Positions 21,786 through 30,488 of a stretch of DNA of 33,216 nucleotides are shown one piece after another. Numbering within the stretch: position 1 is the stretch's first letter; every line of letters begins with the position of its first letter. Location: assembly GCA_945874755.1 (NCBI GenBank), contig CAMCHR010000018.1, forward strand, positions 1 to 33,216, given 5' to 3'. Under the pieces are notes generated by a model that saw only the letters and a list, made by a program, of their open reading frames with translations, was not told the DNA's origin and ran no database searches. A program made the position numbers and the translations under genes. The stretch comes from Chitinophaga pinensis. Its GTDB lineage: Bacteria > Bacteroidota > Bacteroidia > Chitinophagales > Chitinophagaceae.

Positions 21786-23535
21786 TATCTATTATTTTTA
21801 AGCCATCCTTGATTAATTTTGAAAAGGCTGGATATTTTTTAGACTGTGTATTTAATTGAGCTCTTAATGCATCTGCTAATACTTGTTGTGTTGGCATGGT
21901 ATCGGCTAATTCCAATAACTCCATAGCGCCAAGCCAATCTGTTTCAAAATCATTTTTAATTTGCTGCCAAATTTGGTTCAAGGAATCATCTGAGTTGCCT
22001 TGTTCTCTATAAGCCCTTATTTGTTTAAATAAAGATTGATATTGTAAGTCCTTAGCAGTATAGTTTTGTTGGTGGGTCGGTTGTTCAGAGATATGCAATT
22101 GGTCTTCGAATATTTTTTTATCTGCCGATCCATTAAATACAGAAACAATGGTATCGCCAATAGCCATGTCAAACATACCCCATGCTGGTTCAAAAAATAC
22201 TTGTCCTTCTTTATCTGTGACTTTGCAATCTGCAAAACTGAGTAGGACCAATTTATTTTCCATATAAGTTTGACCAACTAATTTTCCTTCTACTAAAATA
22301 CCATTCTCAAATGCCAATTCAATCTCATGATCTTTAATCATACCAGCCGATAAAAGATCTGCTGTGGTGTAGTCTTCTAATGACTTATTGGCGTCCTTTA
22401 GTTTACCAACAGGAGATCCAAATCCATGCGCATGGTAGTTGACACCATGGCCTTCTATCTGTTGATCCTTAAAAGCAAGTGAGCTTGGACCCTGTGTATT
22501 GATGTATTTAATTGCATGATTGGCATCTGCGTGCACTTTACTAAACACGCCAGACAATTGTAATCCTGAACTAAATACTGCTGTACAAATATTTTTACAT
22601 TCTATTGCCTTGGTTACACTTTCAAGTCCACCAACCCTGTATGCCATCGTGGACTCAAATGCTTCAAGCACATCAATTAAATTTTGAAAAGTTGGCGTAA
22701 CAAAAAGTTGTGGTTGCTCTTTTGTAATATCGTATCCAACTTTTAATGCATCAATGGTATATTCAATTTTTTTAACCTTGGGATCCATACAGGATGCGCT
22801 TTCGCCAATTGAGGAAAGTAAACCTGCACCATAAATTTTGGGTTGCTCAATAGACCCAATCAATCCATACTCAACAGTCCACCATTGAAGTCGACTTAGT
22901 AAAGCCATCTCGGAAGGTGCTCCTAAGTTTTGTTGATTGTATAATACCAAAGCTTCTGCATCGGCTAACTCCTTTTGATCTACATTGTGCGTTTCCTTTA
23001 AAATAGAAAGTGCTCTGATAGATTCATACAAAGCATAATCTTTAGATGAGAATAATGCTTTGGTGCCAATGGTTCCCAAATAACTTAAGTATTGATTGTA
23101 TTTGGTATCACTAATAATTGGCGCATGCCCCGCAGATTCATGAATGATATCTGGGGCAGAGGTGTATTCGATATGTTCTAGTTGTCTTATGTCGGCCGCA
23201 ATCACTAATACCCTGTATGCTTGAAATTCCATAAACGCTGCTGGTGGTATAAATCCATCTACTGTTACCGCACCCCATTCAATAAGCGTCAGTGCATCAT
23301 TGATTTCTTGTAAACTTGGAATTTTCTCAATCGTCAATCCTGCTTTTTTTAGACCAGGTATATATGGATAGTAAGCCACATTTTTTAAATAACTATAATT
23401 TTGACGCATTACATAACGCCATACGGCATGATCTACAGGAGTATACTTTTCATAGTCTTGAGGCACAATATACTTTCTAAGATGCAAGGGTAAGTTTGCT
23501 ACTTGTGTATTTTGATAGTCAAAAAATGTATTCAT
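21766..23535 (-). CDS. phhA: Phenylalanine 4-hydroxylase / aromatic amino acid hydroxylase, long form
   Basis: Pterin-dependent hydroxylation of phenylalanine to tyrosine. The catalytic domain is the first 300 or so residues: the 2-His-1-Glu iron site is His132 and His137 in IIHESAGHAPIISD and Glu222 in TVEYGLIGS, with YTSAPDIIHE and GESASCMDPK nearby. At 589 residues it is about twice the length of classic bacterial PhhA. The second half (from about 310) has beta-rich character and no motif that I recognise; it is not a recognisable ACT domain. Convergent with the flavin reductase-like gene. The DUF2237-PCD fusion could recycle its cofactor. Confidence 0.92.
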   Translation of the reverse strand: MNTFFDYQNTQVANLPLHLRKYIVPQDYEKYTPVDHAVWRYVMRQNYSYLKNVAYYPYIPGLKKAGLTIEKIPSLQEINDALTLIEWGAVTVDGFIPPAAFMEFQAYRVLVIAADIRQLEHIEYTSAPDIIHESAGHAPIISDTKYNQYLSYLGTIGTKALFSSKDYALYESIRALSILKETHNVDQKELADAEALVLYNQQNLGAPSEMALLSRLQWWTVEYGLIGSIEQPKIYGAGLLSSIGESASCMDPKVKKIEYTIDALKVGYDITKEQPQLFVTPTFQNLIDVLEAFESTMAYRVGGLESVTKAIECKNICTAVFSSGLQLSGVFSKVHADANHAIKYINTQGPSSLAFKDQQIEGHGVNYHAHGFGSPVGKLKDANKSLEDYTTADLLSAGMIKDHEIELAFENGILVEGKLVGQTYMENKLVLLSFADCKVTDKEGQVFFEPAWGMFDMAIGDTIVSVFNGSADKKIFEDQLHISEQPTHQQNYTAKDLQYQSLFKQIRAYREQGNSDDSLNQIWQQIKNDFETDWLGAMELLELADTMPTQQVLADALRAQLNTQSKKYPAFSKLIKDGLKIIDTKLKFE

Positions 23536-23648
23536 ATAATTAGCTAAAGATTAATATGTACTAGTAATGCATCAACCATTTCTTTTTGACCATTATAAAA
23601 TAGAACAGTTTGATGAATACGAATAGGTTGATTATTTTGATAGCTAGA

Positions 23649-25184
23649 TTATTGAAACTTTAAAATATTAGTATCAAAAAGCGTTTTTAGTTTACTCGCT
23701 TGTTGTACATAAGCCTCTTTTTCGGACCAAGCACCTATTGGATTTAAAATAGTACTAGGTACATTTGCACAACTTGCAGGAATAGATAAATTAAAATAAG
23801 GTTCTGTGATAAAAGCTACATCCTGAAATGCATTTTCATGAATAGCATCAATCATTGCCCTTGTATACTTTAAATTAATTCTTTTTCCAACGCCATAACC
23901 TCCCCCAATCCATCCAGTATTAATTAACCAAACACTTGTATTGTGCTGCATGATTTTTTCTGCTAACAATTTTGCATAAACAGTAGACTTCCATACCATA
24001 AAAGCTGCACCAAAACAAGAGGAGAAGGTAGCCACTGGCTCTGTTACACCCATTTCGGTACCTGCTACTTTTGCAGTATATCCACTTATAAAATGGTACT
24101 GCGCTTGCTCTGAATTTAATTTGCTAATTGGAGGTAATACCCCAAACGCATCGCAGGTTAAAAATATGATATGATTAGGGTGACCACCTACACATGGGAT
24201 TTTTGCATTTGGTATAAATTCAATCGGATAGGCAGCCCTCGTGTTTTCTGTAATAGACTTATTGGTGTAATCTACTTTTTTTGTTGCCGGATCATAGACC
24301 ACATTTTCTAAAATAGTTCCTTTTTTGATTGCCTGAAAAATTTGAGGTTCTTTTTGTGGCTCTAAATCAATTGCTTTTGCATAACATCCACCTTCTATAT
24401 TTGAAATACCATTTTCACTCCAAATATGTTCATCGTCTCCTATCAATTTTCTATTTGGATCTGCTGACAATGTAGTTTTTCCTGTGCCACTTAATCCAAA
24501 GAATAAACTCACTGCCCCACTCTCAGATTCATTCGCTGAACAGTGCATAGATAGCATTTGATTCAATGGCATCAAATAATTGAGTAATGAAAAAATTGCT
24601 TTTTTCATCTCACCTGCATACTCTGATCCAAAAATTAAAATTTCTTTTTGCTCAAATGACAATTGGATAGAGGTAGTAGAAGTAATCCCTTTGATAGACA
24701 TATCCGCACTGGTTGCACCAGCATTATAAAGTACATAATCTGGTGTACCGAAATTAGCTAACTCTTGTTCCGTTGGTCTAATAAGCATATTGTACATGAA
24801 CAAAGCGTGATACGCTTTAGTACAAATGATTCTTACTTTGATTGTATTTTTTTTATCCCAGACAGCATACCCATCAACAATAAATAAATCTACACAGGTA
24901 TTAAAAAATGTAACCGCTTGCTGTTTTGCTTGGTTAAAGGATGCAGGGTCAATAGGTTGATTCACATCGCCCCAATTAATATTGTCTTTACTGCTTTCCT
25001 CTAAAACAATTCTTTTATCCTTTGGGCTCCTTCCAGTTTTCTCACCTGAATACACAATCAATGCACCGGTATCTGACAAAGCCGAACCCTTATCGGTCTC
25101 AAGAGATAATTGTATAAGTGCATCACTTGATAAATTTACATGCACATTTGAATGCTGAATTCCTAGATTTGAAAAATCGACCAT
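23649..25184 (-). CDS. pckA: Phosphoenolpyruvate carboxykinase (ATP)
   Basis: Converts oxaloacetate and ATP to PEP, the entry step of gluconeogenesis. A 511-residue ATP-type enzyme: N-terminal GALIVYSGEKTGRSPKDKR, P-loop GLSGTGKT (230-237), kinase-2 LIGDDEHIW (Asp250, Asp251), and SGYTAKVAGTEMG near the adenine-binding site. It is complete and of normal length. It lies 113 bases upstream of the hydroxylase gene on the same strand. Its position next to a pathway that ends in fumarate and acetoacetate fits growth on amino acids, though pckA is a general enzyme and the linkage may be incidental. Confidence 0.97.
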   Translation of the reverse strand: MVDFSNLGIQHSNVHVNLSSDALIQLSLETDKGSALSDTGALIVYSGEKTGRSPKDKRIVLEESSKDNINWGDVNQPIDPASFNQAKQQAVTFFNTCVDLFIVDGYAVWDKKNTIKVRIICTKAYHALFMYNMLIRPTEQELANFGTPDYVLYNAGATSADMSIKGITSTTSIQLSFEQKEILIFGSEYAGEMKKAIFSLLNYLMPLNQMLSMHCSANESESGAVSLFFGLSGTGKTTLSADPNRKLIGDDEHIWSENGISNIEGGCYAKAIDLEPQKEPQIFQAIKKGTILENVVYDPATKKVDYTNKSITENTRAAYPIEFIPNAKIPCVGGHPNHIIFLTCDAFGVLPPISKLNSEQAQYHFISGYTAKVAGTEMGVTEPVATFSSCFGAAFMVWKSTVYAKLLAEKIMQHNTSVWLINTGWIGGGYGVGKRINLKYTRAMIDAIHENAFQDVAFITEPYFNLSIPASCANVPSTILNPIGAWSEKEAYVQQASKLKTLFDTNILKFQ

Positions 25185-25300
25185 AAGTATAATTTATAAC
25201 TGCAATATTACTAACATTTGCTAGTTTATTCAAATAAAGACATATTATATATAATTTATTTTATATATGCATATAATATAGATGCGAATGGCTCAAAATG

Positions 25301-25332
25301 AAAGAGGCCCCTATTGCTAGAGGCCTCTTTTT
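25301..25332. terminator. Terminator between NTF2-like gene and pckA
   Basis: AAAGAGGCC (25301-25309) pairs with GGCCTCTTT (25322-25330), a 9-bp GC-rich stem with a 12-base loop. It lies 35 bases beyond the stop of the minus-strand lipoprotein gene. The better T run is on the plus strand, but a TTTCATTTT tail also follows on the minus strand. Confidence 0.75.
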
Positions 25333-25366
25333 GTATTTTTCTAAACTTAAAATGAACTAAAGACGA

Positions 25367-25885
25367 TTATTTAACGGCCTTGCTAAATCCTACAAAGTGT
25401 ACAACTTTTCCGCCTTCAAATCTAAACGCATCCATCCATTGTACTTTTTGTGTTTTACCATCAGGCATTACTACATCCGCCTCATCCCAAATATCTACCC
25501 ATTGGTGGCCATTTTCTCCAACTACAGGGAAAATTGCAGTAATTTGGTAGTTTGTGATAGTCACAGCACCTAAGCTCTTTTCCACGAATTCCATGATTGC
25601 AGCCTTTCCTTTTAATACTGATCCATCTTCAACGTTATAAGTTGCTGTATCTGACATCATCTCTGCAACAGCTTTAAAGTCTTTCTCAAATATTGATTTG
25701 TGAAATTGTTCAGCCATTAAAACATTCTTTTGATCGCCCATCTTAAAATTGTCGGTATAAGTTGGCTTATAAAGATGTTCAACTTTTTCTGATGTAGCTT
25801 CAACAGTTTCAGTTGGTTTTGTTTCAGTACTAGTACAAGCAGCAAATGATGCAACTACAAGTAATCCTAAAAATACTTTTTTCAT
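25367..25885 (-). CDS. NTF2-like (SnoaL-type) lipoprotein
   Basis: About 172 residues from the ATG at 25885, chosen because it opens a standard lipoprotein signal (MKKVFLGLLVVASFAAC). A longer in-frame start at 25912 would put nine residues before it. The mature part is a cone-shaped NTF2-like fold: an N-terminal helix MAEQFHKSIFEKDFKAVAEM, DTATYNVEDGSVLKGKAAIM, a central ITNYQITAIFPVVGE strand and a C-terminal RFEGGKVVHFVGF. Such proteins serve as small ligand binders or simple isomerases; the ligand is unknown. It stands alone with its own terminator. Confidence 0.82.
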   Translation of the reverse strand: MKKVFLGLLVVASFAACTSTETKPTETVEATSEKVEHLYKPTYTDNFKMGDQKNVLMAEQFHKSIFEKDFKAVAEMMSDTATYNVEDGSVLKGKAAIMEFVEKSLGAVTITNYQITAIFPVVGENGHQWVDIWDEADVVMPDGKTQKVQWMDAFRFEGGKVVHFVGFSKAVK

Positions 25886-26050
25886 AATTTGGTTTTTAAT
25901 TTGAGGGGTCAATTTATCATGTAGTCATTAAAAAAATGCACCAAAAACAAGAAATGTTGTTCCAAAATCATAAGATGGAACAAATAAATAAGATAATTAT
26001 ATAGTTTAGGGGGATAAATGGAGTTTCTTACGTACCTAAAAAATATAAAA

Positions 26051-26584
26051 ATGGAAGATTTACGTTACCCTATCGGGAATTTTGAATTCAAACCTTTTAG
26101 CAATGACATCAAAAATGAATGGCTACTTGATATGAAAAGTTTGCCAAATGATGTTGCATTGTCTACCAAGGATTTGAATAAAGTACAATTAGATACCCCA
26201 TATAGAGAAAGTGGTTGGTCTGTACTTCAAGTGGTGCATCATTTAGCTGATAGCCATATGAATGCTTTTGTAGTATTTAAACTAGCATTGACAGAGGATT
26301 TACCAACAATTAAAGATTATAGTGAACATGATTGGTCGTTTACTGCAGACGTATTGAATACGCCTATTGATGTTTCAATTACGCTACTAAATGCATTGCA
26401 TCAAAGATGGACTGATTTATTGGCTAGTTTAACCGACGCGCAATGGCAAAGGAAGTTTTTCCACCCTACCCACAATATTGAAATTAGTTTATGGGACTTT
26501 TTTGCAGTGTATACATGGCATGGAAAACATCATATAGCCCATATTGAAAATCTTAAGAAAAGAGAAGGCTGGCAAGGGAAATAA
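26051..26584 (+). CDS. DinB-superfamily YfiT/BstA-like protein
   Basis: About 177 residues, starting MEDLRYPIGNFEF as in YfiT homologues; an upstream ATG at 26018 would add eleven residues and is less likely. The four-helix DinB fold carries three His metal ligands: the first in VVHHLADSHMN and the other two in TWHGKHHIAHI. The family includes bacillithiol S-transferases (BstA) and other thiol transferases as well as putative metal hydrolases. Bacillithiol is made by some Bacteroidota, so a thiol-dependent detoxification role is possible. It is a single gene with no operon partner. Confidence 0.85.
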   Translation: MEDLRYPIGNFEFKPFSNDIKNEWLLDMKSLPNDVALSTKDLNKVQLDTPYRESGWSVLQVVHHLADSHMNAFVVFKLALTEDLPTIKDYSEHDWSFTADVLNTPIDVSITLLNALHQRWTDLLASLTDAQWQRKFFHPTHNIEISLWDFFAVYTWHGKHHIAHIENLKKREGWQGK

Positions 26585-26628
26585 AAAAAATTTATGAATT
26601 TAATTATAAAAAACAAAAAATATCAATT

Positions 26629-27016
26629 ATGAAAAAAGTGATTTTTCTACTAATGTTGGGAGCGATCGGATTTAACATGACCGCTTCTGCTCAAAAAGCA
26701 ATCAATTCAATTCATTTTTATGATGTTAAAAATGCAGATATGGAGAAAACCTATCTTGCTAGCTTAAAAGAGATTAACACCATTATGGCCGAAATGGGTT
26801 TCCCGAAGAATTACTATAGCTACTTTAAATTAGCAGCATCTGATACCACTTCAACTTATAGAAATTGCACTATTTATTGGTCATTGGACTTCAGAGCAAG
26901 ACTATAAAACAATCCATGACCATCCAAAATACAAAGCATGGTATAATAAATACAAAGATATCAATGCTGTGTTTGTAGCAGGTCAATTGTACAGAAGGAT
27001 GTATGCTGCAGATTAA
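26629..27016 (+). pseudogene. Frameshifted small exported protein
   Basis: The open frame 26629-26907 gives a signal peptide (MKKVIFLLMLGAIG...TASAQ) and about 70 mature residues, ending in an out-of-character WSLDFRARL. In the next frame the protein continues naturally (GHWTSEQDYKTIHDHPKYKA, then WYNKYKDINAVFVAGQLYRR) to a TAA at 27014-27016. Removing one T from the run at 26873-26875 joins both parts into a 128-residue protein reading YRNCTIIGHWTSEQDY across the join. The HDHPKYKAWY stretch recalls small dimeric alpha-beta-barrel proteins, but I cannot name the family. Either a recent mutation or a sequencing error. Confidence 0.75.
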
Positions 27017-27045
27017 TATTTAGAAGTAAAATCTACTTAATAAAA

Positions 27046-27081
27046 AAGGGTTTATGCTGTCAAATGCGTAGGCCCTTTTTG
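27046..27081 (+). terminator. Hairpin family A, copy 3
   Basis: AAGGGTTTATGC (27046-27057), loop TGTCAAAT, GCGTAGGCCCTT (27066-27077), then TTT and GTTTGTAGTAAGTTCT. It lies 30 bases after the frameshifted gene. The loop and right flank again resemble copy 1. Confidence 0.75.
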
Positions 27082-27167
27082 TTTGTAGTAAGTTCTAGGT
27101 AGTTGATCTACCAAATATGAATTAAATGACATGTGTAACTGAAAAAACATCTACTTGTTAACAAATC

Positions 27168-27239
27168 ATGATTAAACCGCATCTTGCCGAACTTAATCCC
27201 AATGGCTATGTTGTACTATATATAAAACATATAAAATGA
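27168..27239 (+). other. Possible 23-codon upstream ORF overlapping fasciclin start
   Basis: ATG at 27168 opens MIKPHLAELNPNGYVVLYIK, then HIK and a TGA (27237-27239) that overlaps the fasciclin ATG (27236-27238) as ATGA. This arrangement would allow coupled translation. No ribosome-binding site is evident and chance is possible. Confidence 0.3.
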
Positions 27240-27643
27240 ACATTGTACAAACTGCCATCGCGAATGGCTCATTCGAAACTTTAGTTGCGGCTGTAACAGC
27301 TGCTGAACTTGTAGACACTTTAAACGGCGCAGGTCCATTTACAGTGTTCGCTCCAGTGGATGCTGCTTTTACAGCATTACCAGAAGGAACTGTTGCATCT
27401 TTGTTATTACCAGAAAACAAAGCGCAATTACAAGGTATCTTGACTTACCACGTAGTTGCTGGACAAGTATTATCTACCGATTTAACAGATGGTATGGAAG
27501 CTACAACCGTAAATGGTGCTGCTCTTACAATTCATTTAAGAGACGGTAAGGTATTTGTAAACGACGCTGAAGTAGTTATTGCTGATGTATTAACTGACAA
27601 CGGTGTAGTTCATGCAATCAATACTGTATTGATTCCTGCATAG
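27236..27643 (+). CDS. Fasciclin (FAS1) domain protein without signal peptide
   Basis: 135 residues, a single complete FAS1 domain: opening MNIVQTAIANGSFETLVAAV, H1 motif GPFTVFAPVDAAF, the central YHVVAG and H2-like region NGVVHAINTVLIPA. FAS1 domains usually mediate adhesion outside the cell, yet this protein starts directly with the domain and has no signal, so it should be cytoplasmic unless exported otherwise. Its codons look somewhat more GC-rich and regular than its neighbours, which suggests high expression. It has its own strong terminator at 27664. Confidence 0.92.
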   Translation: MNIVQTAIANGSFETLVAAVTAAELVDTLNGAGPFTVFAPVDAAFTALPEGTVASLLLPENKAQLQGILTYHVVAGQVLSTDLTDGMEATTVNGAALTIHLRDGKVFVNDAEVVIADVLTDNGVVHAINTVLIPA

Positions 27644-27663
27644 TTTTAAAATACTATCGCTAT

Positions 27664-27693
27664 AAAAAGCCCTGCAATTAGCAGGGCTTTTTT
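27664..27693 (+). terminator. Fasciclin gene terminator
   Basis: AAAAAGCCCTGC (27664-27675) pairs with GCAGGGCTTTTT (27681-27692) around AATTA, ending in a T run. A textbook intrinsic terminator 20 bases after the stop. Confidence 0.93.
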
Positions 27694-27845
27694 GTTGAAA
27701 TACTCCAAGGTTTTAATGTGTGTTGCTTTTAAAATAATTGGAGTTGAATTTGACCTAATTAAGACAAGCAGATGGTTTATCCAAAAATTCTTCTTAGTAT
27801 GTGTATAGAAAATTGGTTAGCTTTATATCATTAAAACTATTTTTT

Positions 27846-28766
27846 ATGCTCGAACTTTTAGTCATCTCTATATCCATCTTAACGCTGCTATTTTTTAGCG
27901 TTGTGGTGGTAAATCAAGGGACCATCGCCATCATCACTTTATTTGGTAAGTACCAAAGAATCATGCTGCCAGGTTTAAGATTTAAGATTCCTTTTATTGA
28001 AAGCATTTTTAGAAGAGTCAGCATTCAAAATCAAAGCATAGAATTAGAATTTCAGGCGGTGACCATTGACCAAGCGAATGTTTACTTTAAGAGTATGTTA
28101 TTATACTCTGTTCAAAACTCTGAGGAAGAAACAGTAAAAAAGGTTGCTTTTAAATTTATTAGTAATAAAGATTTGATGCAGGCCCTTGTTAGAACAGTTG
28201 AGGGAAGTATTAGAGCCTATGTGGCTACAAAAAGACAAGCAGAGGTTTTAACAGCAAGAAGGGAAATTGTTGATTTTGTAAAAGAACAGATTGATAATAG
28301 TTTGGAAGAATGGGGATACCATTTACAAGACCTTCAAATTAATGACATCACATTTGATCAAGTGGTGATGGATAGTATGAGTAAGGTAGTTGCTAGCAAT
28401 AATTTAAAGGCGGCTGCGGAAAACGAAGGACAGGCTTTATTAATCACAAAAACAAAAGCTGCCGAAGCAGAAGGTAACTCAATCAAAATATCTGCACAAG
28501 CAGAGAAGGAAGCGGCTCAATTAAGAGGACAAGGTGTTGCCCTATTCAGACAAGAAGTGGCTAAGGGTATGACAGAAGCAGCTGAGGAGATGAAACAAGC
28601 AAATTTAGATACCAATGTGATTTTATTTAGTATGTGGACGGAAGCCATTAAGAACTTTGCAGAATATGGCAAAGGCAATGTGATATTTTTAGATGGTAGT
28701 CCCGAGGGAATGGATAAGACCATGAAACAAATGATGGGATTAATTACTAAGAAGGAAAATTTATAG
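27846..28766 (+). CDS. SPFH/Band 7 domain membrane protein
   Basis: About 306 residues from the ATG at 27846 (MLELLVISISILTLLFFSVV); a GTG at 27801 would add 15 residues before the helix and is less likely. One N-terminal membrane helix is followed by a prohibitin/stomatin (Band 7) domain (VNQGTIAIITLFGKYQRIML, then PGLRFKIPFIESIFRRVSIQ) and a long Ala/Glu-rich coiled coil (KAAAENEGQALLITKTKAAE). Such proteins form ring-like membrane scaffolds and often control proteases. No protease partner (NfeD, FtsH) is adjacent. Complete and of usual length. Confidence 0.9.
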   Translation: MLELLVISISILTLLFFSVVVVNQGTIAIITLFGKYQRIMLPGLRFKIPFIESIFRRVSIQNQSIELEFQAVTIDQANVYFKSMLLYSVQNSEEETVKKVAFKFISNKDLMQALVRTVEGSIRAYVATKRQAEVLTARREIVDFVKEQIDNSLEEWGYHLQDLQINDITFDQVVMDSMSKVVASNNLKAAAENEGQALLITKTKAAEAEGNSIKISAQAEKEAAQLRGQGVALFRQEVAKGMTEAAEEMKQANLDTNVILFSMWTEAIKNFAEYGKGNVIFLDGSPEGMDKTMKQMMGLITKKENL

Positions 28767-28802
28767 ACTACTAGAAACTAGGATGGACCAAATTATATAT
28801 CA

Positions 28803-28835
28803 ACCACTTATGACTCAATTCATAGGTGGTTTTTT
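28803..28835 (+). terminator. SPFH gene terminator, hairpin family B copy 2
   Basis: ACCACTTATGA (28803-28813), loop CTCAAT, TCATAGGTGGT (28820-28830), then TTTTT. The stem is identical to the copy behind tRNA-Ile at 2683, and flanking ATATCA and TTGGCC are shared as well; only the loop differs. Confidence 0.85.
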
Positions 28836-28936
28836 ATTTTTGGCCTTTATAAACCATCATCTTGTTAACTTTAAATTAATAATTAGTTAACGTAATGGTA
28901 ACAAGTAGCTGCTACTTTCGTATTTAAAATTTAAAT

Positions 28937-30454
28937 ATGAAGCAACTAAAATTCCTTTATCTATTGTTAGTTACAGTCACTATCTTTTCTTGCCGTAAGG
29001 AAGATATTGCTCCACCATTGGAAAATACGCAGAATGAGGATCTAAGTGGCTATACAGAAATAGCGTCTATCAGTTTAGGTGGTTCTGGTGCTGCAGAAAT
29101 TACAGCTTTTGATCCAGAAACGGATAGACTGTTTGCAGTAAATAACAGCACTGAAAATAAAATTGATGTATTAGACATGAGCAATCCTGCCCTAGTTACT
29201 GTCATAAAATCTATTAGCATGCTTCCTTATGGTGGCTATGTAAATAGCGTTGCAGTGAGTAATGGTAAATTAGCAGCTGCAATTGAGTCTACTAATAAGC
29301 AGGCTGCAGGTAAAATTGTAGTTTTTAATACTTCTACCTATGCAGAAATTAAATCAATCAATGTAGGTGCACTTCCAGACATGGTTACTTTTAGTCCAGA
29401 TGGCAATTATATTATATCTGCAAATGAAGGTGAGCCAAGCAATGATTACCTGAATGACCCAGAAGGAAGCGTTTCTATTATTAAAGTGTCTGATTATTCT
29501 GTAACTACCTTAAATTTTGCAGCCTTCGAAAGCCAGTTAGCTAGTTTAGCTAGTAAAGGATTTAGAATCTTTGGACCTGGTAAAAATTTCGTAAAAGATA
29601 TTGAACCTGAATATGTGACTGTTTCTGATGATTCAAGAACTGCATACGTTACCCTGCAAGAAAATAATGCGATTGCCGAAATTGATTTAATGACAGCAAC
29701 CATTAAAAAAATTACACCACTTGGATTTAAAGACTACTCATTAGCAGCAAATGCAATTGATGTAAGCGACAGGGATAGTAAAATTGAATTCGCGCCAGTT
29801 GCAAAATTATACGGTATGTATATGCCTGACGCGATTGCCTATTTCAATTACAATGGAACACCTTATTTATTTACAGCAAACGAAGGTGATTCTAGAGAAT
29901 ATACCGCATTTACAGAAATGAAAAGAGTAAAAGATGTAAGTTTAGATGCAACAAACTTCCCAACTGCGACAACACTTAAAACAGATGCGGTACTAGGAAG
30001 ATTAAATATTACAACTACATTAGGTGATACAGATGGTGATGGTGATTTTGATGCCTTATACTCCTTAGGTTCTAGATCTTTTAGTGTTTGGAATGCCTCC
30101 ACAGGTAGCCAAGTATTTGATAGCAAAAACGAACTTGATATTAAAGCAAAGGATTTGGCAATTTATGATGATGGCAGAAGTGATGATAAGTCGGTAGAAC
30201 CAGAATCAATATGCATAGGAAGAGTTGGTGGTAAAAACATTGCTATTATTGGATTAGAAAGAGCTGATGCATTTGCCATTTATGATATTACTATTCCAAC
30301 TGCACCAGTGTTTATTAAAATGTATAAAACAGGTGACGCGCCAGAAGGTCTTTTATTCATACCTGCATCAAAAAGTCCAATTAATCAAAGTTTGATTGTA
30401 ACCAGTAACGAAGGTGATGGAACAATTAAGATTTATAAAACAACTAAATTATAA
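28937..30454 (+). CDS. Choice-of-anchor-I-like beta-propeller lipoprotein
   Basis: A 505-residue protein with a lipoprotein signal (MKQLKFLYLLLVTVTIFSC, Cys at 19). The mature part is a propeller of SMP-30/YncE style: DPETDRLFAVNNSTENKIDV, GYVNSVAVSNGKLAAAIEST, ALPDMVTFSPDGNYIISANE and FTANEGDSREY. The pattern fits the choice-of-anchor I group, often found with phosphatase-like or nuclease-like surface proteins. A DTDGDGDFDALY stretch is a possible calcium site. It is probably surface or periplasmic. It stands alone, with a family A hairpin behind it. No catalytic residues can be named. Confidence 0.82.
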   Translation: MKQLKFLYLLLVTVTIFSCRKEDIAPPLENTQNEDLSGYTEIASISLGGSGAAEITAFDPETDRLFAVNNSTENKIDVLDMSNPALVTVIKSISMLPYGGYVNSVAVSNGKLAAAIESTNKQAAGKIVVFNTSTYAEIKSINVGALPDMVTFSPDGNYIISANEGEPSNDYLNDPEGSVSIIKVSDYSVTTLNFAAFESQLASLASKGFRIFGPGKNFVKDIEPEYVTVSDDSRTAYVTLQENNAIAEIDLMTATIKKITPLGFKDYSLAANAIDVSDRDSKIEFAPVAKLYGMYMPDAIAYFNYNGTPYLFTANEGDSREYTAFTEMKRVKDVSLDATNFPTATTLKTDAVLGRLNITTTLGDTDGDGDFDALYSLGSRSFSVWNASTGSQVFDSKNELDIKAKDLAIYDDGRSDDKSVEPESICIGRVGGKNIAIIGLERADAFAIYDITIPTAPVFIKMYKTGDAPEGLLFIPASKSPINQSLIVTSNEGDGTIKIYKTTKL

Positions 30455-30488
30455 TTTAGTTACTGACAACCTAAAGGCCTAGTTTAAA

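Noticed and set aside
25185..25300. AT-rich ATATAT-like stretch upstream of pckA as a special regulatory element
   Set aside because: It is low-complexity AT sequence; no repeat of operator type or riboswitch-like fold was recognised.
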